This document shows, in pieces, positions 25,053 to 33,160 of a DNA stretch of 64,000 nt. The translations under genes were made by a program, and so were the position numbers. This stretch comes from Bacteroidota bacterium (GTDB taxonomy: Bacteria > Bacteroidota > Bacteroidia > 2-12-FULL-35-15): NCBI GenBank assembly GCA_025963725.1, contig JAOQAE010000002.1:62001-126000 (forward strand), read 5' to 3'. The first letter of the stretch is position 1. Each line of letters starts with the position of its first letter. The notes beneath the pieces are model-generated. The model searched no databases and was not told the origin of the DNA. It saw only the letters and a program-made list of their open reading frames with translations.

Positions 25053-25060
25053 CAAAGCTA
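25053..25060 (-). promoter_or_regulatory. -7 box TAGCTTTG upstream of paralogue B
   Basis: Exact TAnnTTTG with a start expected near 25047, about 56 nt before the ATG at 24991. Confidence 0.4.
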
Positions 25061-25197
25061 AGGCCATTGCCGGAACTGACTGCCGGCTTTTAAAGTGAAA
25101 ATGCATAAATGAGTGCTTCAAAAAACAAGGATGCCGCTGTAGGTACTGTAAATATGCAGATCTGCCTTTCTTCTTATGAATTCATAAGAACCGGCAG

Positions 25198-26217
25198 TTA
25201 ACCGAGATCCAGCTTTTTCAGCTTCAGGAATGCCTGCTTTTCAAGGTCCGCGATCTCCGTCAGCATATCGGCGCAGACTACAAAATCGGACTGCTCGTTA
25301 TTGATGCGGCCTTTGTAGATGCGTCCCATCTGCACGGCGCTTGCCCGCCAGAGGTCGCCCACTTTTGTGAAGTCCTGGGAAATGTTCAGCAGCTCATCGT
25401 TCGGGATGTATGCATGCGCTTCTTCGAGAAAAGCTGCATAAAGGAAACGGAAACCTCCGCCGCCTGTGCCGATCTCTTCCTGCATGCGCACTACCTGCCC
25501 GAGGTACAGGCCGGCCTTGCGCGGACCGAGCTTCTCGCGCCATTTGCGGATGTGATTGGCGGTATATTTTATTCCATCAACTCCGGCGATGTTTCCCGGA
25601 ATGTGCAGCATGTCGCGGGCGCTTCTCCTGATGCCTTTGATAATGCCTTTCTGAATGATCTCTTTGCTTACCGGCTTCACATTTTCAGGAAAGTACACAT
25701 GGCCTTTCGGCGCCAGCGGGCCTTTTGCAAAGCGCACGCGGATCATGTCCTCCTCCGAAAGGGAAGTCACCGTTTCCATCACCGGATCGCTGATGAGGTA
25801 ATTGCCGTTCTCCTTTCCCCATACAATGAGGTTATGCGCATTGAAATGGAAGCGGTATTCCGGCGGAAAATAGGGAAGGTTGAACACGCCCACCTGGCAG
25901 CCCACGGGCACACCTTCTTTGATCTTCTGATCGAGATAGGCCTTTGCAGCGGCTTCATTATTGCCGAATTTTTTGCGGGTCACCTTTACGCCGAGCGATT
26001 TGCAGGTGCGGCTGAAGATCCAGCCGGGCATGCTCCTGTAGGAGATCGCGGGGCCGTTGTTCACCTGCAGGAAAGGGATGTGAATGTAAAAAATGCCGGA
26101 GCCCAGCCCGAAAGCGAGGGGCTCTGTCATGAAATCGAGGCCGTGATACCTTAACAGGCTTGTGGTTGCACCGTTCTCACAATGCGCGGTTTGTATGTGT
26201 TTGAATTCTTTTTCCAA
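25198..26217 (-). CDS. BtrH N-terminal / DUF4872 domain protein
   Basis: A 339-residue protein. The N-terminal part (about 10-140) matches the BtrH N-terminal domain: HCENGATTSLLRYHG with a Cys that would be the nucleophile, then HFNAHNLIVWG and YLISDPV, a papain-like Cys/His arrangement. The C-terminal half corresponds to DUF4872. BtrH of butirosin synthesis transfers an acyl group from an ACP to an amine acceptor. In this cluster, an acyl transfer step from ACP, such as joining aryl polyene acid to the resorcinol, is a plausible inference. Position inside the pigment operon supports a biosynthetic role; the acceptor is unknown. Confidence 0.75.
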   Translation of the reverse strand: MEKEFKHIQTAHCENGATTSLLRYHGLDFMTEPLAFGLGSGIFYIHIPFLQVNNGPAISYRSMPGWIFSRTCKSLGVKVTRKKFGNNEAAAKAYLDQKIKEGVPVGCQVGVFNLPYFPPEYRFHFNAHNLIVWGKENGNYLISDPVMETVTSLSEEDMIRVRFAKGPLAPKGHVYFPENVKPVSKEIIQKGIIKGIRRSARDMLHIPGNIAGVDGIKYTANHIRKWREKLGPRKAGLYLGQVVRMQEEIGTGGGGFRFLYAAFLEEAHAYIPNDELLNISQDFTKVGDLWRASAVQMGRIYKGRINNEQSDFVVCADMLTEIADLEKQAFLKLKKLDLG

Positions 26218-26247
26218 TGTGTTTTTTGTTTAATGATCCGTTCCCTT

Positions 26248-26363
26248 GTTCTCGATACGCTTCATTTCATTCCGCACTCGAACTGACGGGGATGTCATCC
26301 TGAGGAACGAAGCATCTCTTTTTTATGAGATTCTTCGCTTCACTGCGTTACGCTCAGAATGAC
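26248..26363. repeat. Interspersed half-elements
   Basis: 26248-26287 carries TTCTCGATACGC to ACTCGAACTGAC, half of the 87-bp element. 26294-26318 (GTCATCCTGAGGAACGAAGC) and 26327-26363 (GAGATTCTTCGCTTC to CAGAATGAC) form an inverted pair of the GTCATYCTGAG family. Confidence 0.7.
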
Positions 26364-26376
26364 AAAATGAGTCAGG

Positions 26377-26775
26377 CTATCCCTTAAAGTTCTTCAATTC
26401 CTCCACTGTAACATCAAACGCCTTGGCATATACCGCCAGCTTTTTTTCACTGAGGCTTTTGAATACGGAAGGCTTTAAGTGCCGCTTGATGTTAAACGTC
26501 CAGAAGCCTGTATATCCCGAAAGCACCGGGAAATCCATCAGGCGCAGCTCCATAAAATAGTACACAGGGCTTTTCTCACCGTTCTTCACGGCCAGCCTTG
26601 CTGCCTCCACACGCTCCTTGATATCATCCCATGCATTGTCGAGCGCGGCTTTCTTCACTTCCCAGCCGGTGCTCAGCCCGGTGGTGTATTTGCCTTCTTT
26701 GTCTTTTACATACAGGAGCTCCCGCGTCATCGCTTTTAATGCGCTTTCATCCTGTGGTAATTCTTCTTTCTTCAT
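26377..26775 (-). CDS. Hypothetical protein in pigment cluster
   Basis: A 132-residue soluble, charged, mostly helical protein with no signal peptide or membrane segment. I recognise no family or catalytic motif. Notable parts are an aromatic middle (YYFMELRLMDFPVLSGYTGFW, about residues 72-92) and a C-terminal helix ending VEELKNFKG. It is on the same strand between the BtrH-like gene and the halogenase gene, with about 160 nt of repeat DNA on the downstream side and 260 nt on the upstream side. An intact frame in this position suggests a cluster-specific accessory protein. Confidence 0.6.
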   Translation of the reverse strand: MKKEELPQDESALKAMTRELLYVKDKEGKYTTGLSTGWEVKKAALDNAWDDIKERVEAARLAVKNGEKSPVYYFMELRLMDFPVLSGYTGFWTFNIKRHLKPSVFKSLSEKKLAVYAKAFDVTVEELKNFKG

Positions 26776-27036
26776 GTAATCTACTAATTACGAATCTATA
26801 CTAATCTACGAAATACGAATCTGTACTAATTTGCGAATAACGAATAAATACGAATTTACGAAATTGGAACGTCATTGCGAGGAGGTACGACGAAGCAATC
26901 TCAACTACGAATTACGAATTTGTACTAATCTACCAATTACGATCAGTTCTGATGATCCATCTGCGCACGATCTATTCCCCTCTTGAGAGGGGCCAGGGGT
27001 GTATTATGCACAGATTACGATTCTATGAACTCCCAA
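26776..27036. repeat. Repeat-rich spacer before halogenase stop
   Basis: Contains several TACGAATTACGAAT-like short repeats (about 26784-26940), one GTCATTGCGAGGAGG to AAGCAATCTC element (26871-26901), and a CCCCTCTTGAGAGGGG palindrome near 26977-26992. No gene is visible. Confidence 0.65.
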
Positions 27037-28737
27037 CTAAAAAGATTCCTCCGCTGCGGTAGGAATAACATCCGGCAGCTCATAAAACCACATCTTCTGC
27101 ACTTCCTTCCGGATCTCGCGGTTTACCGGCAGTGCTTCGGCGCTTTCCGTATCTGTAGTGCCATCGAGCGACATCGTGTAGGGGTTTACCTTCATGTCTT
27201 CCGGTGTGCCTTTTACCTCGTGGCTGATCAGGCGGAACATTTCTGCCGCCACCTGCTCGAGGATGTTTACGTTCATGCGAAGCTTCTGCAACAATTCCGT
27301 TGACGTATGCTTTGTTTCGAGGCCCTGCTGGAAAGCCTTGAGGTAGTTAAGGTCCAGCGGATCGATGTAGCGGCCGCTGAAAATTTCGTGCTCGAATGGC
27401 TGCCACTCGATGAACAGGTCCTGCACGCGTTTATTGAGGTCGCCAAACTTGCGGCCGAGGCTGTTCTCCGCAACAAACAGCTCTTTCAACACTTTGAGGT
27501 CGGTAAAGCCTTTGTTGGTGAACAGCAGGCAGGGAACCGACCAGTAGATAGCCCAGTCCCAGAAGATCTTGAAGACCATGATCTGCGTATTTCCCATGAG
27601 CTTGTATTTATCCTGGTAGATCGGCAGCCAGCTGTCGAACCAGCGCAGATGCGTACGCTCGTAGATCTCTGCGCGCACGGTGATGTCTTCGCCCGCCTTG
27701 TCGCGAAGGATGAGGTCGGAGAGCCATGTATTGTTCAGGGAGATAAAATCGCTGCCGGGAGAGTAGAAGGGATCGAGGAAAGCGCCTGCTTCACCTGTAA
27801 CGGCCCATCTTTCGGAAGAATAGATCCTTCCGCTGTTGTGCGCAAAATGTTTCAGGATGCGGAAATCGAGGAGCTCATCCTTCGGCGGACAAACTTTTGT
27901 GTAGGCGAGGGGCTCATGCTTTTTAACCCATTCCATCGCCTTTTCATAGGTGTTGATGGTATTGAAAGGATGGATGTCCTCATCCGCCACAATGCCGATG
28001 CTGGTGTTCTTTGAGCCCAGCGGGATCACCCAGAGCCAGTAGCCTTTGTCCATGAAATGCACGGTGCTCAGGTAACGCAGCTTCGGCGCAAGGAAGTTTT
28101 TCCATTCGAGGTTATCGCTCCAATCATCAATATCGATCACGCCTTTAACGCGGTACCATACGGCATTCACGTTGTGCGGCGCTGCTTTTTCAAATTTAAG
28201 CTTGCGTTTCAGCAGGCTGAAACGGCTGGTGGCATCCACGATCCAGCGTGCGGTGAGCCGCTTTTCCTCACCTTCGTGGTTGAAGATCACTTCATGCCCT
28301 TCCGGTGAAAAATTCACATCTTTCACGCGGGCGCCAAGCATGAATTCGGTGCCCAGCTCTTTCGTATGCTTTTCGAGGTAATTCTCAAAGGTGCCCCTGT
28401 CGAGCTGATGCGACGGAGTAGGGAGCTTCAGCCTTGGCCCGAGCTCCACGCGGTTGGAGATCTCCGCCTTGTTGTTGGTCTTGAAGAAAAAACGCAGTCC
28501 GTGCTTCGGCAATTCAAACTCTTCGAGGTAATCTTTCAGCTCCAGCACTTCGCGGAAATAATGCGTTGCCAGTTCCACTGTTGATTCGCCCACTTTATGC
28601 GCAGCGGTAGGAGCAATGGTATCGCGGTATTCCATGATGAGAATGGAGAGGGCAGGGTTCTGCTTCTTGAGCTGGATAGAAAGTGTAAGGCCTGCGAGGC
28701 CACCGCCTGCTATGATCACATCGTACTGTTGCTGCAT
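27037..28737 (-). CDS. Flavin-dependent halogenase-family oxidoreductase
   Basis: A 566-residue FAD enzyme of the tryptophan halogenase family. The FAD loop is GGGLAGLTLS (about 11-20); KVGEST follows near residue 48. The halogenase hallmark WxWxIP is present as WLWVIP (Trp234, Trp236, Pro239). A Lys in PKHGLRFFF near residue 80 aligns by eye with the catalytic Lys of PrnA-type enzymes. Family members use reduced flavin, oxygen and halide to halogenate aromatic rings. Flexirubins are often chlorinated on the phenyl ring, so ring halogenation is the best inference. It is about 50 residues longer than PrnA. Some family members are non-halogenating, so the reaction is not proven. Confidence 0.8.
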   Translation of the reverse strand: MQQQYDVIIAGGGLAGLTLSIQLKKQNPALSILIMEYRDTIAPTAAHKVGESTVELATHYFREVLELKDYLEEFELPKHGLRFFFKTNNKAEISNRVELGPRLKLPTPSHQLDRGTFENYLEKHTKELGTEFMLGARVKDVNFSPEGHEVIFNHEGEEKRLTARWIVDATSRFSLLKRKLKFEKAAPHNVNAVWYRVKGVIDIDDWSDNLEWKNFLAPKLRYLSTVHFMDKGYWLWVIPLGSKNTSIGIVADEDIHPFNTINTYEKAMEWVKKHEPLAYTKVCPPKDELLDFRILKHFAHNSGRIYSSERWAVTGEAGAFLDPFYSPGSDFISLNNTWLSDLILRDKAGEDITVRAEIYERTHLRWFDSWLPIYQDKYKLMGNTQIMVFKIFWDWAIYWSVPCLLFTNKGFTDLKVLKELFVAENSLGRKFGDLNKRVQDLFIEWQPFEHEIFSGRYIDPLDLNYLKAFQQGLETKHTSTELLQKLRMNVNILEQVAAEMFRLISHEVKGTPEDMKVNPYTMSLDGTTDTESAEALPVNREIRKEVQKMWFYELPDVIPTAAEESF

Positions 28738-28867
28738 AATTGCTTATTTTTTGTATTGCAATATTACTTAAAAATCAGGAGAAATCGGGCGCTTTTTCAA
28801 TGATTACTTACTAAAGCAGGGTGGTTTATTCGGCGCATATTTCGCAGGACGCACAGCTTTTTTTTGA

Positions 28868-28875
28868 TACATTTG
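28868..28875 (+). promoter_or_regulatory. -7 box TACATTTG before cupredoxin gene
   Basis: Exact TAnnTTTG with 5 nt between its final G and the ATG at 28881, again implying a leaderless or near-leaderless message. This is the plus-strand promoter in the divergent gap upstream of the halogenase gene. Confidence 0.45.
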
Positions 28876-28880
28876 TATTC

Positions 28881-29222
28881 ATGAACACAAGGCCATTCCT
28901 CTTTATACTTCTAACAGCTTCTATGCTGCTGAACGGCTGCCGCAAAGAGCCCAAGGGCGATCCGGGCCCGAACGAGATCTGGCTGGAGTACAAGGCATTC
29001 AATCCGCTGCAGCGGAAGATCGCTGCGGGAACCACCATTACGTTCATCAATAAGGACAATGCAAATCATTCGGTGACGGAAACGCACAACCTGTTCGACA
29101 GCGGCAGGATCAAAAGCGGCGACTCCTATTCCTATACATTTACGACGCCGGGAACGTATTACTTTTTCTGCAATTATCATTCGTCCAACTCCTCGGAGCA
29201 GGGCGCGATCCTTGTGCAGTAA
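28881..29222 (+). CDS. Cupredoxin (plastocyanin/azurin-like) lipoprotein
   Basis: A 113-residue lipoprotein: signal MNTRPFLFILLTASMLLNGC with lipobox Cys20. The mature domain is a blue-copper fold: FINKDNANHSVT with ligand His63, then YYFFCNYH with ligands Cys97 and His100. The usual axial Met a few residues after the second His is absent; the segment reads SSNSSEQGAILV. It would carry electrons or bind copper in the periplasm. It is the only plus-strand gene within the minus-strand pigment cluster and converges on the acyltransferase gene with 15 nt between. The frame is open 20 codons upstream, but the start at 28881 gives a normal lipoprotein signal. Confidence 0.85.
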   Translation: MNTRPFLFILLTASMLLNGCRKEPKGDPGPNEIWLEYKAFNPLQRKIAAGTTITFINKDNANHSVTETHNLFDSGRIKSGDSYSYTFTTPGTYYFFCNYHSSNSSEQGAILVQ

Positions 29223-29237
29223 AATAGCCTGAAAGTA

Positions 29238-30143
29238 CTATGCTTCCTGCTCTTTCCAGAAGGAATAATAATTGAACCACTGTTCCGGGTAGCGGAGCAC
29301 CATTTTTTCCACCTCTTCAAGGTATTTGTGCAGGAGCTCCTGAACGGCTTCTTCGGTTTGCTTCGGATTGCGGCTGCGTTTCACCTCGATGGGATCAGTC
29401 GCGAAAAAGTGATAGTGCGTGCTGCTTTCCTTTACGGCGAACACTACTGATACCGGCACGCCGAACTTGGCTGCCATAATGAAAGGGCCGGCAGGGAACC
29501 TGGCTGTTTTTCCAAGGAATTTTGCTTCAAGGGTAGGGGCATTGTCGCGGAAGCGGTCGCCATGCACCACCACCAGCTCATTTTTGCTGAAAGCATTGTG
29601 AAGCTCTATGATGTGGCCCATTTCGCCTTCCTTCATGGCAATGATCTTCACATTCTTTTTTTTCTCCACATCATTCATGTACTTTTTGATGTTCTCATGC
29701 TCGTTCTCATACATGAGGATGTTGAAGGTGGTGTTGAGCCTGTTGAGCAGCTGGCCTGCAATTTCCCAGTTGCCGATGTGCGCGCTGATGAGGATGCCGC
29801 CTTTGCCGCCTGCGTCTATTTTGTCGAGGTTGGCGCCGCCTTCATGGTCAACAGTGAACTTGGTTTTTACGCCTGCCATGAGCGCCACCTTGTCGAGGAT
29901 GGTTTGCCCGAACGCATAATAATTCTTGTAGATCTTGAGGTAAGCTGTAGTGCGCTTGTATTTCAGCACATCGCGGTATAAGAAGAAGATGCTGCGGTTT
30001 GATTTCCGCGCGAAGAGGAAATAATAAAGGGCTACAAACCTTAGTACGATGTACGCCAGCTTTAGCCCTAAATGATTAAGAATAAATACAAAGATCTTAT
30101 GGCCTAATACAGTCCCTTTCGATTTCCCTTCCCACTTTGCCAT
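29238..30143 (-). CDS. LpxL/HtrB-like lysophospholipid acyltransferase
   Basis: A 301-residue membrane-associated acyltransferase of the lipid A biosynthesis (LpxL/HtrB) family. One hydrophobic segment near the N-terminus (LKLAYIVLRFVALYYFLFA) anchors it. The catalytic motif SAHIGNWEIAGQ (HX4E, about residue 120) and VHGDRFRD with FPAGPFIMA downstream match the family. It transfers an acyl chain from acyl-ACP to a hydroxyl on a lipid. In the cluster it may attach the aryl polyene chain to its acceptor. It follows the second ACP gene on the same strand, which could be its donor. A true lipid A role cannot be excluded. Confidence 0.85.
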   Translation of the reverse strand: MAKWEGKSKGTVLGHKIFVFILNHLGLKLAYIVLRFVALYYFLFARKSNRSIFFLYRDVLKYKRTTAYLKIYKNYYAFGQTILDKVALMAGVKTKFTVDHEGGANLDKIDAGGKGGILISAHIGNWEIAGQLLNRLNTTFNILMYENEHENIKKYMNDVEKKKNVKIIAMKEGEMGHIIELHNAFSKNELVVVHGDRFRDNAPTLEAKFLGKTARFPAGPFIMAAKFGVPVSVVFAVKESSTHYHFFATDPIEVKRSRNPKQTEEAVQELLHKYLEEVEKMVLRYPEQWFNYYSFWKEQEA

Positions 30144-30217
30144 TGGTTAAGTTAATTGGTGATTAGTTATTTGTTAATTAGGGGTGTTGCCTGAATTCCT
30201 TAATCAACTTAAATTAA

Positions 30218-30475
30218 CTAAGCCGTAGCCTTTTCTGCCACTTTGCGGTTCACGTAATCGTAAAAATCCTGGAAAGTGTGGATGTTGATGAAATCTTCCG
30301 CCACTACCTTAAAGCCGAAATTGCTTTCGATGATCACCACGAGGTCAACATAATCAAGGCTGTCGAGCTCGAGTGTTTCACGCAGGTTGGAGGTAGGTAC
30401 GATCTTATCTGCATCCACTTCAAATTCGTCAACTAAAAAAGCGTTGATCCTTTCAATAATTTCTTCTTGTGTCAT
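30218..30475 (-). CDS. Acyl carrier protein (second, pigment cluster)
   Basis: An 85-residue ACP with the phosphopantetheine Ser in LELDSLDYVDL (about Ser41). It differs from the first ACP (GLDSIDALEL), consistent with a separate job, for example carrying the starter or finished aryl polyene. It is 22 nt downstream of a ketosynthase gene and followed by the LpxL-like acyltransferase gene. Start at 30475 (MTQEEIIERI) is typical for the family. Confidence 0.95.
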   Translation of the reverse strand: MTQEEIIERINAFLVDEFEVDADKIVPTSNLRETLELDSLDYVDLVVIIESNFGFKVVAEDFINIHTFQDFYDYVNRKVAEKATA

Positions 30476-30497
30476 CTGGTAATGGTTTGTATAGTTT

Positions 30498-31721
30498 TTA
30501 TTTTATTTTTTTAATGATCAGTGATGAGTTTGTTCCGCCGAATCCGAATGAGTTGGACAAAAATACGTCAATATTTTTCTCCGTTGTTTTGGAAACGATA
30601 TTTAGTTTGGCGGAAGCCTCATCGGGGTTTTCGAAATTAATGTTGGGCGCAACAAAGTTATTCTGCATCATGAGCGTGGAATACACGATCTCGCTTGCGC
30701 CTGCCATCCAGCATTCGTGCCCGGTCATGGATTTGGTGGAGCTCACCATCGGCTTGCTTTCGCCGAACACGGCATCAATTGCCTGCGCTTCCGCGAAGTC
30801 GCCGCCGGGAGTGGATGTGGCATGCGCGTTAATGTAATCAATGGCAGCTGCGTCGATGCCGGCATCTTTCAATGCCATGTTGAGCGAGCGGATCTGCCCG
30901 TCGACGCTGGAATTGGAGATGTGCTCGCCGTTGGAGGAGAAGCCGTATCCTACGATCTCCGCCAGGATCGGCGCTCCGCGCTCCATTGCGCTTTCATAGC
31001 TTTCAATGATCACGGTAGCTGCTCCGCCGCTTGGGATGAGGCCATCGCGGTCCTTGTCGAACGGACGGGATGCCCTTGCGGGGTCGTTCTCACGTACGGA
31101 GAACGCGCTCAGTCCGTCGAAGCTGCCGAAGGCAAAGGGATTTACCTCCTGCGCGCCGCCGCAGATAATATGTTTCTGCAATCCCCATTTGATCATGAGG
31201 TAACCAAGCCCGATCGCGTGCGAGCCGCTTGCGCAGGCAGCACTGATGGTGAAGTTGACCCCTTTTAACTTGAAAATGGTGGAAAGGTTCATGGTAACGG
31301 TGCAGTTCATCGATTGAAAGATGGAACCGGAACCAAGCAATGTTGTGTCTTTTTTGATCCTGATGGTGTCGATGGCTTCGCTCACGGCTTTTGCGGAGCT
31401 GTCGTTCCCGTAAAGGATGCCGACCTCATTTTTCTCCACCCAGCTCATGTCCATCTTCGCATTTTTCATGGCTTCGAGTGTTGCCATGTAAGCGTATTCC
31501 GCTTCTTCCGAAAGGCCTACACGGGCGCGCCTGTCGAGGATGCCTTTCAGCTCGGGCCTTTGAACAATACCGGTAAGCCCGGAACGGTATCCCCATTCCT
31601 TGCGTTCCATATCCATCCCGATGCCCGATTTTCCGGCATACAGCGAATCCTTTACCTCCTCAAGGTTTTTCCCGAGGCAGCTCCAGATCCCTAAACCTGT
31701 TATTACTACTCTGTTGTGCAT
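30498..31721 (-). CDS. Beta-ketoacyl-ACP synthase (FabB/FabF-like)
   Basis: A 407-residue condensing enzyme with full catalytic set: SAACASGSHA with Cys163, INAHATSTPGGD, and KSMTGHECWMAGA, closing with SNSFGFGGTNSSL. It resembles FabB-type elongating enzymes. It sits between the fabG gene and the second ACP gene on the same strand. This ketosynthase, ACP and reductase group could make the saturated or 3-keto chains consumed by DarB, or act in the aryl polyene line. The sequence alone cannot decide. Confidence 0.9.
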   Translation of the reverse strand: MHNRVVITGLGIWSCLGKNLEEVKDSLYAGKSGIGMDMERKEWGYRSGLTGIVQRPELKGILDRRARVGLSEEAEYAYMATLEAMKNAKMDMSWVEKNEVGILYGNDSSAKAVSEAIDTIRIKKDTTLLGSGSIFQSMNCTVTMNLSTIFKLKGVNFTISAACASGSHAIGLGYLMIKWGLQKHIICGGAQEVNPFAFGSFDGLSAFSVRENDPARASRPFDKDRDGLIPSGGAATVIIESYESAMERGAPILAEIVGYGFSSNGEHISNSSVDGQIRSLNMALKDAGIDAAAIDYINAHATSTPGGDFAEAQAIDAVFGESKPMVSSTKSMTGHECWMAGASEIVYSTLMMQNNFVAPNINFENPDEASAKLNIVSKTTEKNIDVFLSNSFGFGGTNSSLIIKKIK

Positions 31722-31790
31722 TAAAACTGTGTAAAAAGAAGGTTAAAAATAGTCAAATTTTTTAATGTACCGACATACATTTTTCAACAA

Positions 31791-32519
31791 TCAACTGTAC
31801 AGTCCGCCGTTCACCGATAATACCTGCCCTGTGATGTAGGTGGCTTTATCGGAGGCGAGGTAGCTCACTGCATCCGCTACTTCTTCCGCGGTGCCGAAGC
31901 GTGCCATCGGGATCAGCTGCTTGAAATCCTTTTCGTTGATGCCTTCTGTCATATCGGTTTTGATGAATCCCGGCGCCACGCAGTTCACGGTGATGTTGCG
32001 GCGTCCGACTTCCTGCGACAATGCTTTGGTTGCGCCGATCACGCCTGCTTTTGCAGCGGAGTAATTGGTTTGTCCGGGCAATCCTTTCAGTCCCGACAAT
32101 GAAACCACATTTACAATGCGTCCCCATTTCTTCACCAGCATGCCTTTGATGATGATGCGCGTTACATTGTAAAATCCGCCGAGGCCAATGCCCAGCACGG
32201 AGTTCCACTCTTCATTGCTCATCCACATCAGCAGCTGGTCCTTGCGGATGCCTGCGTTGTTCACTAATATTTCAATGGTCTTGTCCGGGTTCTTTTCGAT
32301 CCAGCCGTTGAGCGCCGCATCTACTTCCGCCTGGTTGGATACATCAAATTTCATGATCTCTCCGTCGCTGCCTTTCTCACGGATCATGGCGAGGGTTTTC
32401 TCGGCCTCATCCTGCTTCGAGGTGTAATTAACGATCACGTAGTGCCCGGCTTCTGCCAGCTGCACGCAGATCGCGCGGCCGATGCCCCTTGAACCTCCTG
32501 TTACTAATGCGTATTTCAT
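31791..32519 (-). CDS. fabG: 3-oxoacyl-ACP reductase FabG-like (SDR)
   Basis: A 242-residue short-chain dehydrogenase/reductase. The cofactor loop is GGSRGIGRA (about 8-16), NNAG is near 87, and the catalytic Ser-Tyr-Lys set is seen in VVSLSG and NYSAAKAG. Length and C-terminal YITGQVLSVNGGLYS match FabG. It reduces 3-ketoacyl-ACP to 3-hydroxyacyl-ACP with NADPH. It is the only ketoreductase visible in the cluster, so it probably serves the aryl polyene cycle. It is separated from the next upstream gene (the ammonia-lyase) by a 641-nt repeat array. Confidence 0.9.
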   Translation of the reverse strand: MKYALVTGGSRGIGRAICVQLAEAGHYVIVNYTSKQDEAEKTLAMIREKGSDGEIMKFDVSNQAEVDAALNGWIEKNPDKTIEILVNNAGIRKDQLLMWMSNEEWNSVLGIGLGGFYNVTRIIIKGMLVKKWGRIVNVVSLSGLKGLPGQTNYSAAKAGVIGATKALSQEVGRRNITVNCVAPGFIKTDMTEGINEKDFKQLIPMARFGTAEEVADAVSYLASDKATYITGQVLSVNGGLYS

Positions 32520-33160
32520 ATATCAATTTTTGAATTGTTGAATTTTTGATCTGGAGAATTTAGATCCTGCTCTCTTCAGATCATTCGTTATTCATTTTTA
32601 TTTGCCAACTGCTAATCATTAACAAGATTCTTCGCTTCATTGCATTACGCTCAGAATGACAGTTCTAATTAACCTGGTCTTCAATGTGACTCCGGACCAA
32701 TCGCCTACTGCTCAATTGCCCACTGCCAACTTTTAAAAGATTGCTTCGGTCATACTTCCCTCGCAATGACATTCTAAATAACCAACTGCACGCTTGCCAA
32801 CTGCTCAATTTGCAACTGCTAATCATTAACAAGATTCTTCGCTTCATTACATTACGCTCAGAATGACATTCTAATTAACCAACTGCTCATTTTTAAAAGA
32901 TTGCTTCGGTCATGCTTCCCTCGCAATGACATTCTAATAACCAACTGCACGCTTGCCAACTGCTTAATTTGCCAACTGCAAACTTTTAACAAGATTCTTC
33001 GCTTCATTGCATTACGCTCAGAATGACAGTTCTAATTAACCAACTGCGCATTTTTAAAAGATTGCTTCGGTCATGCTTCCCTCGCAATGACGGTTCTAAT
33101 TAACCTACTCTTCAATGAAGGCTCCGATCTAATTGCCTACTTTTTTTAATTGCCTACTGC
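32520..33160. repeat. Alternating two-family repeat array with 160-bp period
   Basis: Non-coding, 641 nt. Unit A (about 53 bp, AACAAGATTCTTCGCTTCAT to CAGAATGACA) starts at 32621, 32828 and 32988. Unit B (about 43 bp, AAAAGATTGCTTCGGTCAT to CTCGCAATGAC) starts at 32735, 32895 and 33056. From 32735 onward the pattern is a tandem repeat with period about 160 bp (B, spacer with CAACTGC words, A, spacer). Units A and B each have short inverted ends (ATTCT/AGAAT and ATTGC/GCAAT). No direct-repeat and unique-spacer pattern of a CRISPR is present. Confidence 0.85.

Noticed and set aside
27037-28737. Carotenoid or squalene-type monooxygenase
   Set aside because: The WLWVIP and KVGEST motifs point to the tryptophan halogenase family.
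32621-33098. Possible CRISPR array
   Set aside because: Repeats are 43-53 bp, of two alternating types, and the spacers between them are themselves repeated. No cas genes are in the window.
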